Shown here: in pieces, positions 5,973 to 10,098 of the stretch
How positions within the stretch are numbered: the first letter of the stretch is position 1
Layout: every line of letters starts with the position of its first letter
Assembly (NCBI GenBank): GCA_028702415.1
Contig: JAQVOT010000026.1
Span: 1-10,098, forward strand
Direction: 5' to 3'
Length of the DNA: 10,098 bases
DNA from: Eubacteriales bacterium
Lineage (GTDB): Bacteria > Bacillota > Clostridia > Peptostreptococcales > Anaerovoracaceae
Translations under genes and position numbers: made by a program
Notes under the pieces: generated by a model
The model's input: only the letters and a program-made list of their open reading frames with translations
Told to the model about the DNA's origin: nothing
Database searches by the model: none

Positions 5973-6128
5973 TTAAAGGGCATAGTAACTATCCGATTTC
6001 TTCATAAAGGATAGCATAAAAAAAGAACACGTGCAAATATATTTGCATATGTCCCCTCTAAATACTTCCGCATACACATAGGCAATCTGTGGCGTGCCGA
6101 AAGAAGAGCTAATTTCTTCTCTCTTCAT
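5973..6128 (-). CDS. Possible 51-residue small ORF upstream of the regulator, uncertain
   Basis: An ATG at 6126-6128 opens 51 codons ending in TAA at 5973-5975, before the regulator's ribosome binding site. An AGGAGGA lies upstream, but about 12 bases from the ATG, which is long. The N-terminal half (MKREEISSSFGTPQIAYVYAEVF) reads like a real protein, but the rest is cysteine- and phenylalanine-rich and contains the palindrome and candidate promoter of the regulator gene. I do not recognise it. It may be a leader peptide, a decayed gene or chance. Confidence 0.2.
   Translation of the reverse strand: MKREEISSSFGTPQIAYVYAEVFRGDICKYICTCSFFMLSFMKKSDSYYAL
6008..6036 (-). promoter_or_regulatory. 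Candidate sigma-70-type promoter of the regulator gene
   Basis: TTGCAC (6036-6031), 17 bases, then TATCCT (6013-6008) with an extended -10 TGC directly before it. The match is partial (3/6 and 4/6 plus the TG extension). Transcription would start near 6001, about 50 nt before ATG 5950. The -35 box overlaps the palindromic site at 6032-6047. Confidence 0.5.
6032..6047 (-). promoter_or_regulatory. Perfect 16-bp palindrome, probable autoregulatory site of the activator
   Basis: TGCAAATATATTTGCA is a perfect dyad and the best copy of the three sites seen in the window. The other two lie upstream of the ord sigma-54 promoter. Here it covers the candidate -35 box of the regulator gene, centred near -38, a position where binding would normally repress. 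No -24/-12 sequence is visible nearby, so repression of its own gene is likelier than activation. Confidence 0.68.
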
Positions 6129-6181
6129 GAATTCTGTTTATCCTCCTGCAGTTATTTATTTTACTTTCACAAAAGCATGCT

Positions 6182-6448
6182 TCAATTTCGCAAAAGCTTA
6201 ATTTTCTTCTTTTCTATTCTGCGAAGTTTTCTCTCCAGACGTCTGGATTTTCTGTCCAGTTTTTTCAGCTGCTTCATTGTGCTCGGGCTTACGCTATATA
6301 CTTCCTCAATGATTTCACAGGCTTCTTCCCGGTCTTTCGACGCAAACGGACATCTACTGGCAGCAGTTTCTGTTACGCGATTCGCCGCCGCCTTGGCGCA
6401 GTCAGTTATATTCGATATATTAGTTGTAAACGCTTTTTTCGTTTTCAT
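6182..6448 (-). CDS. Small cysteine-containing basic protein of unknown function (88 aa)
   Basis: I do not recognise this family. The 88-residue product has an N-terminal half with three cysteines (Cys17, Cys33 within SRCPFAS, and Cys44). Its C-terminal third is very rich in Lys and Arg (KKLDRKSRRLERKLRRIEKK) with spacing suggesting a charged helix or coiled coil, which might bind nucleic acid. There is no signal peptide or membrane segment. The ATG at 6446-6448 is preceded by AAAGGAG at good spacing. The open frame extends 20 codons further upstream, but a strong promoter lies in that extension, so the shorter form is preferred. It is monocistronic as far as visible, with no clear terminator after it. 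Confidence 0.7.
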   Translation of the reverse strand: MKTKKAFTTNISNITDCAKAAANRVTETAASRCPFASKDREEACEIIEEVYSVSPSTMKQLKKLDRKSRRLERKLRRIEKKKIKLLRN

Positions 6449-6478
6449 AACAATTCTCCTTTCGAAAAGCTCTCTTAT

Positions 6479-6508
6479 ATTATACTCCTTCACCGTGCCA
6501 AAGCTCAA
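6479..6508 (-). promoter_or_regulatory. Sigma-70-type promoter of the small basic protein gene
   Basis: TTGAGC (6508-6503), an 18-base spacer, then a perfect TATAAT (6484-6479). The start would be near 6472, with AAAGGAG and the ATG at 6448 just downstream. This placement argues against a longer protein beginning at 6508. Confidence 0.65.
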
Positions 6509-6514
6509 GCTTTG
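6499..6514. promoter_or_regulatory. Inverted repeat over the -35 box, possible operator
   Basis: CAAAGCTCAAGCTTTG has perfect seven-base arms around a two-base centre and covers the -35 hexamer of the small-protein promoter. Its size and position fit a dimeric repressor site. The protein binding it is unknown, and it does not match the TGCAAATATATTTGCA family. Confidence 0.4.
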
Positions 6515-6573
6515 TTATCTCTATGGGTCCCCAAAGATCGGTACCGGAACTATTAAAAAAACAATAACTCACG

Positions 6574-6603
6574 AAAAAAGACAGACATGTATATTTACAT
6601 GTC
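6574..6603 (-). terminator. Intrinsic terminator after the DUF1002 gene
   Basis: GACATGTA-AATA-TACATGTC in minus-strand sense (6603-6584) forms a perfect eight-pair hairpin followed, after four bases, by six T residues (6579-6574). It lies about 50 bp past the stop at 6655. The stem is AT-rich, so termination may be moderate. Confidence 0.6.
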
Positions 6604-6654
6604 CGCCTTCATCTTGCATGTTCAGTTTGCAGCGGTATGTTTTCCTGAGTAGTA

Positions 6655-7476
6655 TTAGTTAAACAGTCCCTTTACCCAGCTTATTAATCTTGCGAAAAGT
6701 CCCTCAGCCTTGCTCAGGTCAATACTGTCCCAGTTGATGTCCAGCCCCTGAAGATTTTCCAGAGTGTCCTTGGCCTTTCCCAGTGTTTCGTCAGATACTG
6801 TTACGCCGTGTTCCTGAGCAGCTTCGGAAATTGCTTCCTTTATTTCCTCCGAAGTCATACCGGGGTTATCGGCGATTTCTTCCTTAACCTCCGACATGAT
6901 ATCAGCGGCCGTTTCCTTGTCACCGATTTCCTCTCCCAGCTCACCGGTGGTGTTCAGTTCATCAACACTTCCCTGGATAACCTCGTCACTTACATCTTCT
7001 CCGGTCATCTCCTCGTAAGCCTTGATTATTCCCACCAGTGCCGCCGTTCCCGAAATTACAAAGGGTCCCGCAACCTTAACTTCCGCGCCTGATACTCCTG
7101 CAGTGGCTAAAGCATTCTTGTACATTTCGCCGGTGCAAAAACCGATATTGTAAGTATCGACAGTAATGTCGCTTCCGCCGGTTTCCTTAATCAATACTGA
7201 GGAAAGAGCCCGTGATCCAATCTGGCTGGAATCAACGGAGCCGTCCAGGTATTTGTGTTCCTCTTGGTTTGTTACATAGATAATATTGTAGTCATCTGTA
7301 TCCGCGACTCCCAACAGATTCAATACTGTAGCTTTTTCGCCGTCATCCAGATTTGCCCCCAGAGCCAGATATGCATCGTCTTCTGAAGCAAAGGCAACCC
7401 CGGCTGTTCCTAAGGTCATTACAAGCCCAACTGCTACTGCCAGGACGGCAGAAAAAATTCTATTGTGTTTCTTCAT
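6655..7476 (-). CDS. Secreted DUF1002 (YpuA-like) protein
   Basis: A 273-residue exported protein of the DUF1002 family, represented by YpuA of Bacillus subtilis; its biochemical role is not known to me. Residues 1-30 form a clear signal peptide: basic start, hydrophobic core, and AFA-S cleavage site near 30/31. No lipobox is seen. Family hallmarks include a VTNQEEHKYL segment (about 68-77), QIGSRALSS (85-93), an FVISGTAALVGIIKAYE stretch near 139-155, and a C-terminal acidic helical region ending with an amphipathic WVKGLFN tail. One Cys (114) remains in the mature chain. The start follows AAAGGGGAG at seven bases. It has its own -10 box and its own terminator, so it appears to be a single-gene unit. 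Confidence 0.9.
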   Translation of the reverse strand: MKKHNRIFSAVLAVAVGLVMTLGTAGVAFASEDDAYLALGANLDDGEKATVLNLLGVADTDDYNIIYVTNQEEHKYLDGSVDSSQIGSRALSSVLIKETGGSDITVDTYNIGFCTGEMYKNALATAGVSGAEVKVAGPFVISGTAALVGIIKAYEEMTGEDVSDEVIQGSVDELNTTGELGEEIGDKETAADIMSEVKEEIADNPGMTSEEIKEAISEAAQEHGVTVSDETLGKAKDTLENLQGLDINWDSIDLSKAEGLFARLISWVKGLFN

Positions 7477-7502
7477 ACTATAACTCCCCTTTCTCCGGGT
7501 AT

Positions 7503-7508
7503 ATTATA
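7503..7508 (-). promoter_or_regulatory. -10 box of the DUF1002 gene
   Basis: A perfect TATAAT lies about 30 bp upstream of the ATG. I see no good -35 hexamer at the right distance, so this is a partial promoter call. The remaining bases up to the stop at 7578 are AT-rich with no convincing terminator. Confidence 0.4.
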
Positions 7509-7577
7509 AACCAACTTATACGCTGGTAGTGTGTCGGTTATGTGATAATAACATTTCATTTTATTAATATTACTCTA

Positions 7578-8195
7578 TTACTTAGACAGCAGCTGCAATT
7601 CCATCTGCACATGGGGAATTTCGTCCTTCATGAACACTTCCGATATCCGGTAAAAACCTTCCTTCTCATAGAATCCTATTACGTAATCCTCGGCTTCGAT
7701 AAAGATTCTGTCCGCATGCATCTTATCTCTGGCCACCTTGATTCCTTCGCGTAGCAGCTTCAGCCCCAGACCTTCACCATGCTTAATGGTAAGCACTCTG
7801 CCCATTTGAACGGTGATACCTCCGGCTCCGGTGGATCCTGTACCCACCCGGTCGCCGACGCTGTCCACATGGTCGTGGGTATCAATTATCTCTGCCTCCG
7901 ACAGCTGCTCTGCCGTAAGGTTATTTGCCCAGATTGCCTGCCCTCGGTACATTGCCACTGCCGGCTCTTCGTCTATTTCGTAAATTCGCATGTATGCTTT
8001 AACCGGCCCCGCTGCGGATGAGGAGCCCGGCAGGGGATCTTCATCCTGGTAAAAAACGTGGTAGCCATAATCGCAATCGTCGCAGTCCTGATAGACACAA
8101 TCCTGCTCTATCACAAATATTTCATTCCGGGCGCGCATTATTTCATACAGCTCCGGGGCTGTCAACTCATCAAATTTTTTTGCTACAAGTTTCAT
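7578..8195 (-). CDS. ElaA-like GNAT acetyltransferase with an enlarged middle region
   Basis: A 205-residue GNAT-family N-acetyltransferase of the ElaA type. The N-terminal family signature runs RxxxFVxEQxCxYQDxD (about residues 21-39). The acetyl-CoA loop lies in MGRVLTIKHGEGLGLKLL (131-148), and the end YEKEGFYRISEVFMKDEIPHVQMEL matches ElaA. E. coli ElaA is about 153 residues; the extra length here is a glycine- and acid-rich segment between about 74 and 130, where ElaA goes almost directly from one beta strand to the CoA-binding strand. The ATG at 8193-8195 overlaps the upstream stop as ATGA, and GGGAG lies ten bases upstream, so translation is probably coupled to the LarE-MazG gene. The substrate is unknown. 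Confidence 0.85.
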   Translation of the reverse strand: MKLVAKKFDELTAPELYEIMRARNEIFVIEQDCVYQDCDDCDYGYHVFYQDEDPLPGSSSAAGPVKAYMRIYEIDEEPAVAMYRGQAIWANNLTAEQLSEAEIIDTHDHVDSVGDRVGTGSTGAGGITVQMGRVLTIKHGEGLGLKLLREGIKVARDKMHADRIFIEAEDYVIGFYEKEGFYRISEVFMKDEIPHVQMELQLLSK

Positions 8196-9607
8196 GACAT
8201 CATCTTCTCCCTCTTCTTGATCTCTTCCCACAGGTCCAGGCCTTCATTCACATCCCTCACATCGATGTTGCCGAAAACGTGGGGGTGGCGGCGAATCATT
8301 TTTTCGCTGACCTTCTGGATTACATCGTCTATTGTAAATTCTCCTGATTCGGCAGCAATCCGAGAATGAAGAACGATTTGCAAAAGCACGTCCCCCAGTT
8401 CTTCGCAAAGGTTTTGCCAATCCTTTTCATCAATGGCTTCCAGGGCTTCGTTTGCCTCTTCTACCATGTGCTTTTTCAGACTTTCATGGGTCTGTTCTCT
8501 GTCCCATGGACAACCCTCCGGCTGACGAAGCCTATCTATAATATCCACAAAATCCGAAAAACTGTACTTTTTCATATGGGTTTCCTTCAGAAACCTGTCT
8601 ATCTCCGCCATAATCTCGGCAGAGTCAACCCGGCGGGCATCCCCCCGTACAAGGGTTTCGGTTACTTTGATTCTATCCGGTTCTTTCAGTGCCGCACTCT
8701 TAATTATGCCGTTCATCTTGCCCTTTTCATAGCCGCCCAGATCCATTGTTACATACTCAAATCCCAGTTTGTGAAATTCCTTCATATTTTCAGGAGCTTC
8801 TTTTAGCAGCTTCTGCAGCTCATCCGGCAGCACCTCAATCCTGGCCAAAAATCTGCCTTCGCTTCCGCTGACCTTCCCGGCAATCTCGTGGCAGCGAACT
8901 CTCACCTGGGTGAAGCCCCGGTCTTTCAGTATTTGCTCACCGCGATAGATCGCTTCCAGCTTGCTTTCCGTGATTGTTTCCCTGTAAGGTATTCTTGACA
9001 TCAGGCATGCAAAGGCAGGCCGATCCGCCATTTCCGCAACCATGGGGAGCACTCCTCCGCCGACTGGGAGCTTCTTTCGGAACCTGTGAGTCTCTGAATC
9101 CGTACCGAAAAGCCGCAAGCCCTCACGGATGTCATCCTTGGTCAGCCCCGCTTCCATAAGCGGACTGGCCACTCCCAGCTCCCGTATTGCCTTAAACCCG
9201 GGACGATAATCCTCCATGTCCGTGAGGTTAGTACCATCTGCCAGCACTCTACCCTCCATATCCGCCTGCTCCTTCATTTTTCCGAAAATCTCCCGCTTGC
9301 AGTGGTAGCACCTGTCGATGGGATTGCGCTTTATCATGTTTATCACATGGGAAACATCCATCTCTTTGTGAGCAACTCCCAGGTCCTCACATAGCCTTTG
9401 CGCGAAACCGGTCTCATCAGCCGCAAACTGAGGTCCCGTAGCCGTCATTGCTGCAACACTGTCTGCTCGTCCCTCCCCGGCAAATTTCTGATAGGCGAAG
9501 GTCAGCAGGAACACGCTGTCGGTTCCTCCTGAAAGTGCCACGATCACTTTTCCGTATCCGTCAAGGATCTTATTCAGTTTTTCAAGTTTTCTCTCTAAGG
9601 TGCTCAT
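8192..9607 (-). CDS. LarE-like sulfur transferase fused to a MazG nucleotide pyrophosphohydrolase
   Basis: This 471-residue protein joins two domains. Residues 1-344 resemble LarE, the ATP-dependent sacrificial sulfur transferase of nickel-pincer cofactor synthesis: PP-loop SGGTDS (26-31), DRCYHCK (98-104), a Cys201 in FACLMSRIPY where LarE donates its cysteine sulfur, and GFEYVTMDLGGY (282-293). The stretch before Cys201 (about 168-195, glycine-rich) looks longer than usual. Residues 345-471 form a single MazG domain with EGCPWDREQTHESL, EEANEALE (383-390), EELGD (402-406) and KMIRRHPHVFG. The join is in frame with no stop. An ATG at 8573-8575 with AAGGA seven bases upstream could also give free MazG. 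The main start has only a weak ribosome site, seven bases after the upstream stop, suggesting coupling. Confidence 0.88.
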   Translation of the reverse strand: MSTLERKLEKLNKILDGYGKVIVALSGGTDSVFLLTFAYQKFAGEGRADSVAAMTATGPQFAADETGFAQRLCEDLGVAHKEMDVSHVINMIKRNPIDRCYHCKREIFGKMKEQADMEGRVLADGTNLTDMEDYRPGFKAIRELGVASPLMEAGLTKDDIREGLRLFGTDSETHRFRKKLPVGGGVLPMVAEMADRPAFACLMSRIPYRETITESKLEAIYRGEQILKDRGFTQVRVRCHEIAGKVSGSEGRFLARIEVLPDELQKLLKEAPENMKEFHKLGFEYVTMDLGGYEKGKMNGIIKSAALKEPDRIKVTETLVRGDARRVDSAEIMAEIDRFLKETHMKKYSFSDFVDIIDRLRQPEGCPWDREQTHESLKKHMVEEANEALEAIDEKDWQNLCEELGDVLLQIVLHSRIAAESGEFTIDDVIQKVSEKMIRRHPHVFGNIDVRDVNEGLDLWEEIKKREKMMS

Positions 9608-9614
9608 ATTGTCA

Positions 9615-10098
9615 TTATGAATCTGCCTGCAATTCCAAATCGGAATAGGCGGAAAGGAATTCTCTCATTATTTTTTCAATTGCCGCTGCCCCTCCCGGGA
9701 CATCTGCTGCGATATTCATAGGAAGAAGAGGATCGTGAAGTGACTTTCTCAGCAGGCACCAGCCCTGAGCCACATCTGCCTCTCCATCAGCATGGGGGCT
9801 CGGCTCGAAGTTGATTCTCACACCCTCATAATTCGGCTCTTCCAGCCAAATTCGTGTACCCTCGGGCATATCCGCCTTTGGGTCATTACGTACCCAATCC
9901 TCCAGATCTGAAAGAACCTTGTCACCGTAAGGACCGAAATCCTGGCATTTGATGGGTATGCGGATTTCCTTCTCCTCTACCGGATTCTGCAGATCCGCAA
10001 TTACACAATCTATTTTCTTTCCCTCTGCGAAAAGCTTCGCAGCCTTGATTACAATTTTTGTTGCCAGGTATGCACCATCGTCCAGAAAAAAATTTTCC
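9615..10098 (-). CDS. Phosphoglucomutase/phosphomannomutase, C-terminal part; runs off the right edge
   Basis: The last 160 residues of an alpha-D-phosphohexomutase, which interconverts hexose 1- and 6-phosphates. The frame is open from base 10097. The visible part covers the end of domain 3, starting near FFLDDGAYLATKIV, and domain 4. Domain 4 has the phosphate-binding loop region PNYEGVRINFE, followed by GWCLLRKSLHDPLLPMNIAAD, the form seen in the clade with SLHDP rather than the more usual SNTEP. The active-site serine and metal-binding loop are outside the window. The stop at 9615-9617 is seven bases before the LarE-MazG start, so the genes are co-transcribed. Which sugar is preferred cannot be said from this piece. 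Confidence 0.88.
   Translation of the reverse strand, partial: ENFFLDDGAYLATKIVIKAAKLFAEGKKIDCVIADLQNPVEEKEIRIPIKCQDFGPYGDKVLSDLEDWVRNDPKADMPEGTRIWLEEPNYEGVRINFEPSPHADGEADVAQGWCLLRKSLHDPLLPMNIAADVPGGAAAIEKIMREFLSAYSDLELQADS

Noticed and set aside
6486..6502. Second TTGGCACGG on the minus strand resembling a -24 element
   Set aside because: There is no GC at the required ten-base spacing, so it is not a sigma-54 promoter; the segment is the spacer of a normal -35/-10 promoter.
6584..6603. AT-rich palindrome around 6594 as a fourth activator site
   Set aside because: Its sequence (GACATGTA arms) differs from TGCAAATATATTTGCA and a T-run follows it on the minus strand, so a terminator is the better reading.
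6177..6662. Plus-strand open frame of 161 codons across 6177-6662
   Set aside because: It is antisense to the small basic protein gene and runs through that gene's promoter and the DUF1002 terminator; the hydrophobic composition is the mirror of Lys/Arg-rich codons.
8366..8806. Plus-strand open frame of 146 codons
   Set aside because: It is a mirror of the LarE-MazG coding sequence and has no ribosome site.
1..10098. CRISPR array, tRNA or rRNA gene, insertion sequence
   Set aside because: No regularly spaced repeats, no cloverleaf-like conserved segments, no transposase reading frame and no terminal inverted repeats were seen.

Overview
All recognisable genes in this window lie on the minus strand, so transcription runs from high to low coordinates. 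The content points to an anaerobic, amino-acid-fermenting member of the Clostridia (Firmicutes): a complete oxidative ornithine-degradation cluster, strong AGGAGG-type ribosome binding sites, a sigma-54 enhancer-binding regulator of the clostridial type, and a DUF1002/YpuA-type secreted protein. Base composition looks moderate (about 45-50% GC by eye). The genus cannot be fixed from the sequence.

Left half (1-4560): an operon read right to left as ord, ortA, ortB, oraS, oraE. D-ornithine is isomerised to 2,4-diaminopentanoate by OraSE (adenosylcobalamin and PLP), oxidatively deaminated to 2-amino-4-oxopentanoate by Ord, and split with CoA to acetyl-CoA and D-alanine by OrtAB. oraE runs off the left edge. 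The operon has a textbook sigma-54 promoter (-24/-12 at 4352-4369) with two palindromic upstream sites (4497-4512 and 4520-4535). The promoter sits inside a perfect 12-bp inverted repeat that also looks like the terminator of the upstream regulator gene.

Centre (4556-6130): a PAS / AAA+ / Fis-type HTH regulator, almost certainly the activator of the ornithine operon. The same 16-bp palindrome (TGCAAATATATTTGCA) occurs upstream of its own gene, over a candidate -35 box, which suggests autoregulation.

The most interesting unexplained signal is a gap-free 51-nt element (38 of 51 identical, with compensatory base-pair changes) placed immediately before the ribosome binding sites of both ord and oraS. 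It looks like a duplicated cis-acting RNA, possibly a riboswitch or a protein-binding leader, within one operon.

Right half (6180-10098): a small cysteine-containing basic protein with its own promoter; a secreted DUF1002 protein with its own terminator; and an operon fragment consisting of the C-terminal part of a phosphohexomutase, a LarE-MazG fusion protein, and an enlarged ElaA-like GNAT acetyltransferase coupled to it through an ATGA overlap. No tRNA, rRNA, CRISPR array or mobile element is visible.
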